This document shows positions 17,316-26,372 of a stretch of 64,000 nt of DNA, piece after piece. The stretch is from positions 372,001 through 436,000 of the forward strand of contig NZ_CP016594.1 in the NCBI RefSeq assembly GCF_001698225.1, written 5' to 3'. How positions within the stretch are numbered: position 1 is the first letter of the stretch; each line of letters starts with the position of its first letter. This DNA comes from Gordonia terrae (GTDB lineage Bacteria > Actinomycetota > Actinomycetes > Mycobacteriales > Mycobacteriaceae). Below the pieces are notes generated by a model. It saw nothing but the letters and a program-made list of their open reading frames with translations, ran no database searches and was not told where the DNA came from. The translations under genes and the position numbers were made by a program.

Positions 17316-18215
17316 GTGAAGATCACGGTGTTGGGGGCGCCGAGTAGTGCCGGTGCCTACTGCGTGGGCGTCGAACGTGCGCCCGCCGCATTGCGAGACG
17401 CCGGCCTCGTCGAGCAGTTGGCTGCCACCGGCGCGGAGGTCGTCGACGTAGGAGATCTGACGACAAGGTTGTGGTTTCCCGACCGGCAGAGCCCGTTCGC
17501 GCAGAACCTGGGTGGCGAGACGGATGCACTCGAGGAACTCTCCGCAGCTGCTGCCGGCTTGCTCGCAGCCGGGCAGCGTCTGCTCGTGCTCGGCGGCAGC
17601 TGCACGGCTGCGGTCGGGATGTGTGCCGCGATGGCGCTGGGCGGCGAACGCCCCCGCATCGTCTACGTGGACCGGCATCTCGATCTCAACACCCCGCGCT
17701 CGACGGCGGAGGGTTCGCTGAGCTGGATGGGCATGGCGCACGCGTTGGCCGTCGAGGGGGCGGCGCCGGAGTTGGTCGGCCTCATCGACCGCACGCCGAT
17801 GCTGCACCCGTCGGACCTGGTCTACCTCGGAGTGGATGTGACTCGGGAGACCACTCGGTGGGAACGCGATCAGGTTGCCGAGCTGGGACTCGCGATCGTC
17901 GATCAGCGAACGCTCTGCGACGACCCCGGAGATGCGGCCCGCACCGCCCGCAGCACTCTCGCCCCCGGTCCGTTCGTGGTGCACCTTGACGTCGACGTGC
18001 TCGATTTCCTGGACGCGCCGATCGCCGAGAACGTGAACGGACGCAACAGCGGTCCGACCATCGCGATCCTCGAACAGGCCCTGGTCACGCTGCTGCACGA
18101 CCCTGACTGTCGGGGGATGTCGATCGGGCAGCTGGACCCCGCGCGCGCCGCGGCGGATCGAACTGCGATACCGAGGCTCGTGTCGGCACTCGTCTCGGCA
18201 CTGACCTTCACCTGA
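17316..18215 (+). CDS. Arginase/agmatinase-fold protein with altered first metal motif
   Basis: 299 aa from GTG 17316, chosen because AGGAGG ends 5 nt upstream. Ureohydrolase fold with the second and third metal clusters recognisable: YVDRHLDLNTP (Asp119, His121, Asp123) and HLDVDVLDF (Asp225, Asp227). The first motif, normally GGDH, reads GGSC (residues 93-96), replacing the aspartate and the metal-binding histidine. Actinobacterial relatives with Cys at this position exist to my knowledge, but losing both residues suggests a single-metal or non-ureohydrolase role. Substrate unknown. Confidence 0.8.
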   Translation: MKITVLGAPSSAGAYCVGVERAPAALRDAGLVEQLAATGAEVVDVGDLTTRLWFPDRQSPFAQNLGGETDALEELSAAAAGLLAAGQRLLVLGGSCTAAVGMCAAMALGGERPRIVYVDRHLDLNTPRSTAEGSLSWMGMAHALAVEGAAPELVGLIDRTPMLHPSDLVYLGVDVTRETTRWERDQVAELGLAIVDQRTLCDDPGDAARTARSTLAPGPFVVHLDVDVLDFLDAPIAENVNGRNSGPTIAILEQALVTLLHDPDCRGMSIGQLDPARAAADRTAIPRLVSALVSALTFT

Positions 18216-18242
18216 GCGGCCCGGGTCGGATCGGTGAGCCGG

Positions 18243-19826
18243 TCAGCCCAACGCGTCCACTCCCAGTACCGCGGCAGCGGCGTTGCGGCCCGGGATGCCG
18301 CTGACCCCGCCGCCGCGTCGAGCACCCGCCCCGCACAACAACACTCGAGGATGCGGGGTCTCGACGCCCCACTGGGCGACCTCGGCGGCGGTCTCGGCCC
18401 ATGGCCACTGCAACGGCCGGTGGAAGATGTGCCCGCCGGGGAGTCCGATTGTGTCTTCGAGGTCCTGTGGCGTCTTCACCTCGATGCACGGACGACCGTT
18501 CAGGTCATGCGCGATGACCGACTGAACGGGTTCTCCGAGTACGGAGTTCAACGACGCGAAGGTTGCACCGACGGCGTGTTCGACGGCACCGGGTTCGTCG
18601 AACACCTCGGGCGGCATGTGCAGGCCGAAGAGAGTCAGCGTGTGTTTGCCGGCCAGCTCCGGTCCCAGGATCGACGGATCGCTGAGGGTGTGGCAGTAGA
18701 TCTCGCAGGGTGGGAGATCCGGCACCTCACCACGATTCGCCTGCCGCCACGCATCGTGTAGTTGGGTTGCGGTCTGGTTGATGTGGAACGTTCCGGCGAA
18801 CGCCGCCGCCGGCGAGACCGACCCGTCGCGGAGTCGCGGCAACCGGTCGAGCAGCAGATTGATCTTGAGCTGTGCTCCGCGGACGTCGGGCTCGCAGGGG
18901 ATCGGCACCCCGTCGAGAAACGTGTTGAAGACCTGAGGCGCGCACGCCGCATAGAGCATCGACCCGCGATAGGTCCCGTCCGTCGTCCCGACGGTGCCGT
19001 CGTCGGGATCGACACCGGTGATCTCGACTCCCGTCACGAAGTCGGCGCCCGCCGAGTTCGCCGCCTGATACAGCGCTCCCGACACCGCGCCCATGCCGCC
19101 GACCGGCACATCCCAGTCCCCGGTTCCGCCGCCGATGACGTGGTACAGGAAGCAGATGTTCTGGCGCAGGGACGGATCGTCGAGGTCGGCGAAGGTGCCG
19201 ATGAGTCCGTCGGTCGCGGCGATGCCGCGGACGAGATCGTCGTCGAAGTACTGGCGCAGGAGCGTGCCCAGCGGCAGCGTCGTGAGCGCTTCCCACAGTT
19301 CGGCGGTCGAGGTGTCGGTGGTGAGCCCGTCTGGGCCGACGACGAGGTCGTGCATCTCGGCCGCGGTGCGTAGGGGTTGGGTCATGGTCGGGAACACGCG
19401 GTCGGCGACCACGCCGAGCCGACGGTAGAACGACCGCCATGCGGTGAAGCCGACGTCGGACCCGGTCACCTCCCGGAACGTCGCGGCCGTCGCGTCGTCG
19501 TCGAGGGTGTCGACCAGGATTCCGCGCGCCGGGTCCGAGGGCACCGGTGTGTACGACGAATAGCGTCGGCGGACGAGCGAGATGTCGAGGTCGAGGTCGG
19601 CGATGACCGCGCGCGGCATCAGCGAGACCAGGTAGGAGTACCGCGACAACCGCGCGGACAGACCGGCGAACGGTGTCGCGGACACGGTGGCGCCGCCGAC
19701 GTGGTCCGCTTTCTCCAGGACCAGCACGCGGCGTCCGGCGCGGGCGAGGTACGCGGCGGCGGTCAGGCCGTTGTGGCCCGCGCCGATCACGATGTCGTCG
19801 TACGACGCGTCGTCTGCGATGCCCAT
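18243..19826 (-). CDS. CrtI/phytoene-desaturase-like FAD-dependent oxidoreductase
   Basis: 527 aa. N-terminal dinucleotide-binding motif DIVIGAGHNGLTAAAYLARA followed by VLVLEKADHVGGAT, and a C-terminal FAD-contacting end with LLCGAGARRGGGVSGIPGRN. These are features of the phytoene desaturase/CrtI-like NAD(P)/FAD oxidoreductase family, whose mycobacterial members have mostly unknown substrates. ATG 19826 starts just before the Rossmann motif; a longer frame to 19949 overlaps the divergent aldo/keto reductase. No carotenoid genes are nearby, so carotenoid desaturation should not be assumed. Confidence 0.88.
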   Translation of the reverse strand: MGIADDASYDDIVIGAGHNGLTAAAYLARAGRRVLVLEKADHVGGATVSATPFAGLSARLSRYSYLVSLMPRAVIADLDLDISLVRRRYSSYTPVPSDPARGILVDTLDDDATAATFREVTGSDVGFTAWRSFYRRLGVVADRVFPTMTQPLRTAAEMHDLVVGPDGLTTDTSTAELWEALTTLPLGTLLRQYFDDDLVRGIAATDGLIGTFADLDDPSLRQNICFLYHVIGGGTGDWDVPVGGMGAVSGALYQAANSAGADFVTGVEITGVDPDDGTVGTTDGTYRGSMLYAACAPQVFNTFLDGVPIPCEPDVRGAQLKINLLLDRLPRLRDGSVSPAAAFAGTFHINQTATQLHDAWRQANRGEVPDLPPCEIYCHTLSDPSILGPELAGKHTLTLFGLHMPPEVFDEPGAVEHAVGATFASLNSVLGEPVQSVIAHDLNGRPCIEVKTPQDLEDTIGLPGGHIFHRPLQWPWAETAAEVAQWGVETPHPRVLLCGAGARRGGGVSGIPGRNAAAAVLGVDALG

Positions 19827-19887
19827 CGGTCCAGCGTTCCAGATCGACACACGACGCAGGATGCGGTTGTCGACATATCCTGATGCG

Positions 19888-20718
19888 GTGGACATCCCCT
19901 CGGTCGAGCTCAGCAACGGAAACTCGATCCCCCTGGTGGGGCTCGGCACCTACAACATGCTCGGCCGGCCGTGTGTGAGCGCCGTTGGGTCGGCCATCAA
20001 ATCCGGCTACCGCCTCCTCGACACCGCGCCGCGGTACAGCAACGAGCTGAGCGTCGGAATGGGCCTGCACGGCACCGGTGTCCCCCGCGAGGACATCGTG
20101 GTGCAGACCAAGTTGGGTGGCGGCGACCAGGGTTTCGACGAGGCGATCAACGCCGCCAAGGAGAGCGCCCGGCGGCTGGGCGTCGCCCACATCGACGTCT
20201 ACCTCATCCACTGGCCGTGCCCGAGCCTCGGCCGCACCGTCGACTCGTGGAAGGCCCTGCTGACGCTGGCCGACGAGGGATATGTCCGCACGCCGGGCGT
20301 GTCGAACTTCAAGCAGCATCACCTCCAGATGCTGTTCGACGAGACTGGGCGGTGGCCGGTGCTCAACCAGATCCAGTGCTCGCCGGTCCTGCCGCGCACC
20401 GAACTGCGAGAGTTCATGGCCGAGAGAGGCATTCACGCACAGGCATGGCATCCGACGGGCCGCAAGGAGGGGCTGCTCGCCGATCCGGTCATCCTCCGCA
20501 TCGCGCGCAAGTACGGCAAGTCGCCCACCCAGATCGCGTTGCGGTGGTCGGTGCAGAACGGCATCAGCGTGGTTCCGAAGTCGTCGCACACCGGGCGACA
20601 GCTCGAGAACGCCGACCTCTTCGACTTTGCTCTCGACGACGCCGATCTCGCCGAACTCGCCACCCTCGACCGCGGCGAACGCGCCGCCCGCGACTCCGAC
20701 GTCGACGAGGAGTTCTGA
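19888..20718 (+). CDS. Aldo/keto reductase
   Basis: 276 aa. AKR (beta/alpha)8 barrel with the catalytic tetrad visible: Asp and Tyr in LLDTAPRYSNE, Lys in VVQTKLGG and His in YLIHWP. The NADPH-binding end SVVPKSSHTGRQLENADLFD is typical of AKR3/5. GTG 19888 is preferred because a TATCCT -10 element (19876-19881) ends 6 nt before it, indicating a leaderless mRNA; an upstream ATG (19861) would lie before that promoter. It is divergent from the CrtI-like enzyme. Substrate not determinable. Confidence 0.9.
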   Translation: MDIPSVELSNGNSIPLVGLGTYNMLGRPCVSAVGSAIKSGYRLLDTAPRYSNELSVGMGLHGTGVPREDIVVQTKLGGGDQGFDEAINAAKESARRLGVAHIDVYLIHWPCPSLGRTVDSWKALLTLADEGYVRTPGVSNFKQHHLQMLFDETGRWPVLNQIQCSPVLPRTELREFMAERGIHAQAWHPTGRKEGLLADPVILRIARKYGKSPTQIALRWSVQNGISVVPKSSHTGRQLENADLFDFALDDADLAELATLDRGERAARDSDVDEEF

Positions 20719-20741
20719 CCCGCCTCGGCTAGGGTGTCAGC

Positions 20742-21284
20742 GTGTCTCGACCCGATCCCGGTGACCACGACGAGAACGCCGTCGGCGCTGACCACCATCT
20801 CCACGACGCCGATCACCCGCGTCACGAGGACTTCGCCACCCGGCATGCGCCGATGCCGATGGAGTTGCCGCTCGACGACGAAGAGGCATCGACCGACGTC
20901 GACCTGAAAACCCAGCTCATCCGGTTCGTCATCACGGGCGCGGGCTCCGCCGTCCTCGACTACGCCCTCACCATGTTCCTGCAGTACGTCGTCGGAGTGC
21001 CGGGGGGTGTGGCGAAGGCGGGCGGGTTCATCCTCGGCACCACCACGGCGTATCTGATCAACCGTCGCTGGACCTTCCGTGCCGAGCCGAGCACCGCGCG
21101 GTTCATCGCCGTTGTGTGCCTCTACCTTGTGACCTTCGTGGTGAACGTCGGGTTGTACGGCTGGTTGTCGCACCTGTGGGAGGAGACGGCCCTCTACTCC
21201 GCGATCGCCTTCGTCATCGCCCAGGGCACCGCGACCGTGATCAACTTCGTCGTCCAGCGGATGGTCATCTTCAAGATCCGCTGA
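20742..21284 (+). CDS. GtrA-family membrane protein
   Basis: 180 aa. An acidic His-rich tail of about 65 residues precedes four membrane segments with GtrA motifs: QLIRFVITGAGSAVLDYALT, GGFILGTTTAYLINRRWTF and FVIAQGTATVINFVVQRMVI. GtrA proteins are thought to carry polyprenyl-linked sugars; the M. tuberculosis homologue Rv3789 is linked to arabinan biosynthesis and lies next to dprE1. Here dprE1 is about 19 kb away with accessory genes between. GTG 20742 follows TAGGGT (20730-20735) by 6 nt, so a leaderless start is likely. Confidence 0.9.
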   Translation: MSRPDPGDHDENAVGADHHLHDADHPRHEDFATRHAPMPMELPLDDEEASTDVDLKTQLIRFVITGAGSAVLDYALTMFLQYVVGVPGGVAKAGGFILGTTTAYLINRRWTFRAEPSTARFIAVVCLYLVTFVVNVGLYGWLSHLWEETALYSAIAFVIAQGTATVINFVVQRMVIFKIR

Positions 21285-21340
21285 CCGGCCGGGTTCGGCA
21301 TGCAGGGTCCCGCGCCGCGTCTGCCGGTTACGGTGTCCGG

Positions 21341-22747
21341 ATGAGAACAGCGGTCGTCGTCGGCAGCGGACCCAACGGACTCGCAGGCGCGGTGCGCCTC
21401 GCGCAGGCAGGTCTCGACGTCACGGTCTTCGAGGCTGCCGACGAGATCGGCGGCGGGACGCGGAGCGCAGAGTTCCTCGAACCCGGCATCGTGCACGACG
21501 TCTGCTCGGCCTTCCATCCGCTCGGCGCTGCCTCGCCCTACCTTCAGACCCTCGGACTCGAGCGGTACGGGCTACGGTTTCTCAATCCCGAGATCGACGC
21601 CGCGCACCCGCTCGACGACGGCACCGCCGGCCTGTTCTATCGATCCGTCGAGAAGACCGCAGCGGGGCTGGGTCCCGACGGTCGTCGGTGGCGGGCGATG
21701 TTCGGCTCGCTCGGCGAGCATTTCGGCACCATCGCCGACGATGCGCTCGGCCCGATGCTCAGGGTGCCGCGGCATCCGTTGCGCTTCGCCGGCTTCGCGG
21801 CCCGGTCGGCACTGCCCGCGACCACGCTGGCGAGAGCCTTCTCGACGCCCCAGGCGCGGGCCCTGTTCATCGGTATCGCGGCACATCCGTTCGTCCGCCT
21901 GAACCACATCGGCACGGCCGCGGGCGGAGTCATGCTCACCGCCGCCGGACATGTCGCGGGCTGGCCGGTCGCCGAGGGCGGTTCGGCGGCGATCTCCCGT
22001 GCGCTCGCGGCCCTCCTGGAAGATCTCGGGGGCAAGATCGTCACCGGCAACCCCGTGCACTCACGTGCGCAACTCGACGCCGACATCGTCCTCTTGGATG
22101 TCGATCCCACTGCCGCGCAGCGCATTCTCGGGACCCAACAGCCCGAGCGCGTTGCGCGGGGGTACCGGCATCATCAGGCCGGACCGGCAGCGTTCAAGGT
22201 CGACTATGTGATCGACGGCGAGGTCGGCTGGACCGCACCCGGTTGTGACCGGGCGGGCGTCGTGCATCTCGGCGGCACGATGGACCAGGTCGTGAGGTCG
22301 GAGAACGCTGTGCTCGACGGTCGGATGCCCGACGATCCCTTCGTACTCATCGGGCAGCAGTGGTTGGCCGACCCGGGCCGGGCAAAGGGTGACCTCAAGC
22401 CCTTGTGGGCGTATGCGCATGTGCCGCAGGGATTCAGCGGCGACGCGACGGAGGCGGTGACGGCCCAGATCGAACGCTTCGCCCCGGGGTTCCGATCGCG
22501 GATCCGGGCCACGCGGAGCGCAGGCCCAGCCGATCTGCAGGCCGAGAACGCCAACTACGTCTCGGGGGACATCGGCGGCGGCCGAAACGACCTGTGGCAC
22601 CTCATCGCCCGTCCACGCCTGACGCCGAATCCCTACGCCACGGGAGTCGAGGGCGTGTACCTGTGCTCGGCCTCGACCCCGCCCGGCGGCGGCGTGCACG
22701 GCATGTGCGGATTCCGTGCGGCCGAGGCGGCGCTGGCTGCTCGCTGA
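21341..22747 (+). CDS. CrtI-like NAD(P)/FAD-dependent oxidoreductase (second copy in window)
   Basis: 468 aa. Rossmann motif VVVGSGPNGLAGAVRLAQAG then FEAADEIGGGTRSAEF, and a C-terminal FAD motif CSASTPPGGGVHGMCGFRAA. Same superfamily as the 18243-19826 gene but clearly divergent and about 60 residues shorter. ATG 21341 follows a TACGGT -10 hexamer (21329-21334) by 6 nt, pointing to its own leaderless transcript although gtrA ends only 56 bp upstream. Substrate unknown. Confidence 0.88.
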   Translation: MRTAVVVGSGPNGLAGAVRLAQAGLDVTVFEAADEIGGGTRSAEFLEPGIVHDVCSAFHPLGAASPYLQTLGLERYGLRFLNPEIDAAHPLDDGTAGLFYRSVEKTAAGLGPDGRRWRAMFGSLGEHFGTIADDALGPMLRVPRHPLRFAGFAARSALPATTLARAFSTPQARALFIGIAAHPFVRLNHIGTAAGGVMLTAAGHVAGWPVAEGGSAAISRALAALLEDLGGKIVTGNPVHSRAQLDADIVLLDVDPTAAQRILGTQQPERVARGYRHHQAGPAAFKVDYVIDGEVGWTAPGCDRAGVVHLGGTMDQVVRSENAVLDGRMPDDPFVLIGQQWLADPGRAKGDLKPLWAYAHVPQGFSGDATEAVTAQIERFAPGFRSRIRATRSAGPADLQAENANYVSGDIGGGRNDLWHLIARPRLTPNPYATGVEGVYLCSASTPPGGGVHGMCGFRAAEAALAAR

Positions 22748-22781
22748 CGCACCGCAGGTCGGGTTCTGGTCGACGGGGTCG

Positions 22782-25409
22782 TCACGCCCGCTGCGGCACT
22801 TCGGGCGGGATCGCCGCGAGCAGCTTGCGGGTGTAGTCGGTCGCCGGGTCGTGCAGGATCTCCGACGCCGGTCCGCTCTCGACGACCTTCCCCTCCTGCA
22901 TCACCGCGACGGTGTCGCTGATCTGCTCGACGACGGCCAGGTCGTGCGCGATGAACAGGTACGTGAGGTTCTTCTCGCGCTGCAGCTCGGCGAGCAGGTC
23001 CAGCACGCTGGCCTGCACGGAGACATCGAGCGACGCGGTCGACTCGTCGAGGATCAGGATCTCGGGGTCCGAGGCCAGCGCACGCGCGATGCTCACCCGC
23101 TGCCGCTGTCCGCCGGACATCTCGTGCGGATAGCGGTCGAGGAACGACGCGTCCAGGCTGACGTCGGCGAGCAGCTGCTCGGCGCGTTGCCGCATCCCGT
23201 TGCGGCTGTCGGCCAGGCCGTGCGTCCGCAACGGTTCGGCGATCGACGCGGCCACGGTCATGCGGGGGTCGAGTGATGCAGCCGGGTCTTGGAAGACCAT
23301 CGCGACCCGACGCCGGAGCAGGGCCTCGTCGGAGCCACCGACTCCGACGGCCTCCACCTGTCGGCCGTCGACGGTGACCGCGACGCTGCCCCGGACCGTC
23401 GTCCCCTGACCGGAGGTGATGAGTCCGGTGATGACACCCGCGATGGTCGACTTGCCCGAACCCGACTCACCGACGATGCCCAGGGTGCGACCGCGGGCGA
23501 CGTCGAGATCGACACCGTCGACGGCGTGCACCACCTGCCGTCCCGACGGACCGCGGACCACGTAGTCGACGCCCAGCCCCGTGACACGTAACAGGGGGTC
23601 GGCATCGATCCGCTTCTCGAGGGCCGGGGCGTCGCCGCGCTCCACGACCTTGCTCAGCAGCGGACGCGAATCGAGCAGCGTGCGAGTGTAATCGTCCTGC
23701 GGGTCGTCGAACAGCGTTGCGACGTCGCTGCTCTCGACGATCCGCCCCTCGCGCATGACCATCACGCGGTCCGCGATCCGACCGATGACGCCGAGGTCGT
23801 GGCTGATCCACAGGACCGCCATTCCGCGTTCGCGCTGGAGTTCGGCGACGAGGTCGACAATCTGCGCCTGCGTGGTGACGTCGAGTGCGGTGGTGGCCTC
23901 GTCGGCGATGAGCAGCTCGGGGTCGCAGGCGAGCGCGATGGCGATCATCACGCGCTGCCGCTGGCCGCCGGACAACTGGTGGGGATAGGAACGCAGGCGG
24001 TTCTCGGGATCGGGGAGGTTCACGTCGCGCAGCAGCTTCAGCGCGCGCTCCCGCGCCTCGGCACGCGTGAGGCCGAGATGGCGGCGCGGGCCCTCGGTGA
24101 GCTGCTGCTCGACGGTGAGCAGGGGATTGAGACTCGACGACGGGTCCTGGAAGACGAATCCGACGCGCGAACCGTGCAGTGCCCGAAGTTTCGACGGTGT
24201 GGCGCCGACGATCTCGGTGTCACCGAGAACCGCCGAGCCGTGGACATAGGCGCTCGGCGCGTCGAACAGTCCGGTCGCCGACAGGACGCTCAGCGACTTG
24301 CCCGATCCGCTCTCCCCGACGATGCCGAGCGTCTCACCCGGTGCGACGGAGAAGCTGATGCCGTGCACGATCTCTCGCGGGCCGACACCGACGACGAGAT
24401 CCTCGACGCGCAAGACCGAACCGTCGGATTCGTGGCGCTCCGCGGTCGAGGGTCTTGTCACCGTCGGCGACCTGCGCTCGTGCCCCCGGTTGCGCAACAG
24501 CGTGCGCTGACGCGGGTCGAGTACGTCGCGGACCCCATCGCCCACGAGGTTGAACGCGAAGACCGTCACCAGGATGGCCAGACCGGGAAAGACGCCCATC
24601 CACCACGCGGTGGTGATGAATCCCTGTGCGTCGAAGAGCATCCGGCCCCACGACGGGTCGGGCGGTTGAACACCGAGGCCGAGGAACGACAGTGCCGCCT
24701 CCGACAGGATGGCGAATGCCAGCGAGATCGAGGTCTGGACGATGACCGGTCCGGAGATGTTCGGCAGCACATGGCGTGCCAGGATCGCCGGCGTCCGCAC
24801 GCCCATCGTGCGTGCCGCCTGGACGTACTGGGTCTGCCTCACCCGCAACGTGTCCGCCCGGGCGACGCGGGCGAAGATCGGTATGTACACGACGCCGATC
24901 GCGATCATCGCGGAGGTGACGCCTGGCCCCAGGACGGCGACGATGGCCAGCGCCAGCAGCAGGACCGGGAACGAGAACACGACGTCGACGATGCGCATGA
25001 GCGCCGTGTCGAGGACACCACCCGCGAAACCCGCGACCATGCCGAGGATCACGCCGACCGTGAGGGAGATGGCGACCGCGATGACCGCCACCCGCATGCT
25101 CACCGATGCGGCGAGCACGACCCTCGAGAAGACGTCGCGCCCCAGGTCGTCGGTGCCGAACAGGTGCGACCAGCTCGGCGCCTGCAGCGCGTTCGGGACG
25201 TCGATCTCGTTGGCGCCGTAGGGAGCGATGAGTGGACCGAACACTGCACAGACCAGCACGACCGCGATGATGACGAGCCCGATCACCGATGTGCGATTGC
25301 GCAACAGCAGGCGCCAGGCCGAGTCGGTCGGCGCGCCGGAGCCCGATGCCCCGGTGGCCGACTCGTCGGCGGTGCCCGGCTCGGGAGGATCGGGTGAGGT
25401 GAGGGTCAT
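22782..25409 (-). CDS. Peptide/nickel ABC transporter: permease fused to two ATP-binding domains (DppC-DppD-DppF)
   Basis: 875 aa in one uninterrupted frame. Residues about 20-310 form a DppC-like permease: LFGTDDLGRDVFSRV, the EAA-type loop QAARTMGVRTPAILARHVLP, and FGL-type ending FNLVGDGVRDVLDP. A short charged linker (RNRGHERRSPT) leads to ATPase 1 (GESGSGKSL, LSGGQRQR, LLIADEATTALD) at about 330-590 and ATPase 2 (GESGSGKST, MSGGQRQR, ILILDESTASLD) at about 600-870. ATG 25409 overlaps the upstream permease stop by 4 bp. Half-fusions of DppD-DppF are common; three-domain proteins are known in actinobacteria but less usual. I checked the linker codons and see no stop. Confidence 0.92.
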   Translation of the reverse strand: MTLTSPDPPEPGTADESATGASGSGAPTDSAWRLLLRNRTSVIGLVIIAVVLVCAVFGPLIAPYGANEIDVPNALQAPSWSHLFGTDDLGRDVFSRVVLAASVSMRVAVIAVAISLTVGVILGMVAGFAGGVLDTALMRIVDVVFSFPVLLLALAIVAVLGPGVTSAMIAIGVVYIPIFARVARADTLRVRQTQYVQAARTMGVRTPAILARHVLPNISGPVIVQTSISLAFAILSEAALSFLGLGVQPPDPSWGRMLFDAQGFITTAWWMGVFPGLAILVTVFAFNLVGDGVRDVLDPRQRTLLRNRGHERRSPTVTRPSTAERHESDGSVLRVEDLVVGVGPREIVHGISFSVAPGETLGIVGESGSGKSLSVLSATGLFDAPSAYVHGSAVLGDTEIVGATPSKLRALHGSRVGFVFQDPSSSLNPLLTVEQQLTEGPRRHLGLTRAEARERALKLLRDVNLPDPENRLRSYPHQLSGGQRQRVMIAIALACDPELLIADEATTALDVTTQAQIVDLVAELQRERGMAVLWISHDLGVIGRIADRVMVMREGRIVESSDVATLFDDPQDDYTRTLLDSRPLLSKVVERGDAPALEKRIDADPLLRVTGLGVDYVVRGPSGRQVVHAVDGVDLDVARGRTLGIVGESGSGKSTIAGVITGLITSGQGTTVRGSVAVTVDGRQVEAVGVGGSDEALLRRRVAMVFQDPAASLDPRMTVAASIAEPLRTHGLADSRNGMRQRAEQLLADVSLDASFLDRYPHEMSGGQRQRVSIARALASDPEILILDESTASLDVSVQASVLDLLAELQREKNLTYLFIAHDLAVVEQISDTVAVMQEGKVVESGPASEILHDPATDYTRKLLAAIPPEVPQRA

Positions 25410-26371
25410 GACAGTCGGATCCTGGGATCGATGACGGCATAGAGGATGTCGACGACGAGGTTGACGACCAGGAAGATCACCGCGATGAGCAGGATCGCAC
25501 CTTGCAGCACCGGGTAATCGCGGGCGGCGACGGAGTCGTAGACCAGCAGGCCCAGCCCGGGCCAGGCGAACACGACCTCGACGACGATGACACCGCCCAG
25601 CAGGCCGGCGAACTGGATACCGGAGATCGTCAGGACGGGTACGAGCGCGTTGCGGCCGACGTGGTCGAGCATGACCTTTCTGGTGCTCAGACCCTTGGAT
25701 TCCGCGGTGGTGACGAACTGCGCGTTGACCACGTCGAGCACGGACGAGCGCACGTACCGGGTCATGATCGCCCCCGTGACCACCCCGACCGTGATCGCCG
25801 GGAGCACGAGGTGTTCCAACCATCCGAGCGGGTCGTCGGCGAAGGGTTGATACCCGGCGGACGGCAGCCAACCGAGCGCGGTGGAGAACAGCCCGATCAG
25901 CAGGATGCCCATCCAGAAGTCGGGCACGGAGATCCCGAACTGACTCACGACGCGAATGACGTTGTCGGCCATACGCCCTTCGCGCAGTGCGGCCCAGAAT
26001 CCCAGCGGGACGGCGATGAGCAGCGCGACGACGATCGCCGCGGTCGCCAGTGTGATGGTGGCGGGGAGCCTTTCGAACAGCATCGTCGTCACCGGTTCGC
26101 TGTTGCGGAAGCTGACTCCGAGATCGCCGGTGAAGGCGTTTCCGACATAGTTGACCAGCTGCGTGGCCAGTGGCTGGTCGAGACCCGACGCGCTGCGCAG
26201 CGCTTCATACGATTCCGGCGTGTAGCGGGTGCCCAGGGCGATCCGCACCGGATCGCCCGGGACGATCTGCATCAGGAAGAAGACCGCGACGATCACGCCG
26301 AGAAGCACTGCGACCGTGTAGAGAAGCCGCACGAGGATGAAACGCAGCAGCGGTGACTGCAGTGCTGTCAT
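25406..26371 (-). CDS. Peptide/nickel ABC transporter permease (DppB-like)
   Basis: 321 aa, six membrane segments. DppB hallmarks: ILVRLLYTVAVLLGVIVAVF, FFLMQIVPGDPVRIALG, LDQPLATQLVNYVGNAFTGD, GVSFRNSEPV and the loop TTAESKGLSTRKVMLDHVGR. ATG 26371 is one base after the binding-protein stop (26373), and its own stop overlaps the fusion gene by 4 bp, so the three genes form one operon in the order A-B-CDF. An upstream in-frame start (26395) would overlap the binding protein. Confidence 0.94.
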   Translation of the reverse strand: MTALQSPLLRFILVRLLYTVAVLLGVIVAVFFLMQIVPGDPVRIALGTRYTPESYEALRSASGLDQPLATQLVNYVGNAFTGDLGVSFRNSEPVTTMLFERLPATITLATAAIVVALLIAVPLGFWAALREGRMADNVIRVVSQFGISVPDFWMGILLIGLFSTALGWLPSAGYQPFADDPLGWLEHLVLPAITVGVVTGAIMTRYVRSSVLDVVNAQFVTTAESKGLSTRKVMLDHVGRNALVPVLTISGIQFAGLLGGVIVVEVVFAWPGLGLLVYDSVAARDYPVLQGAILLIAVIFLVVNLVVDILYAVIDPRIRLS

Positions 26372-26372
26372 C

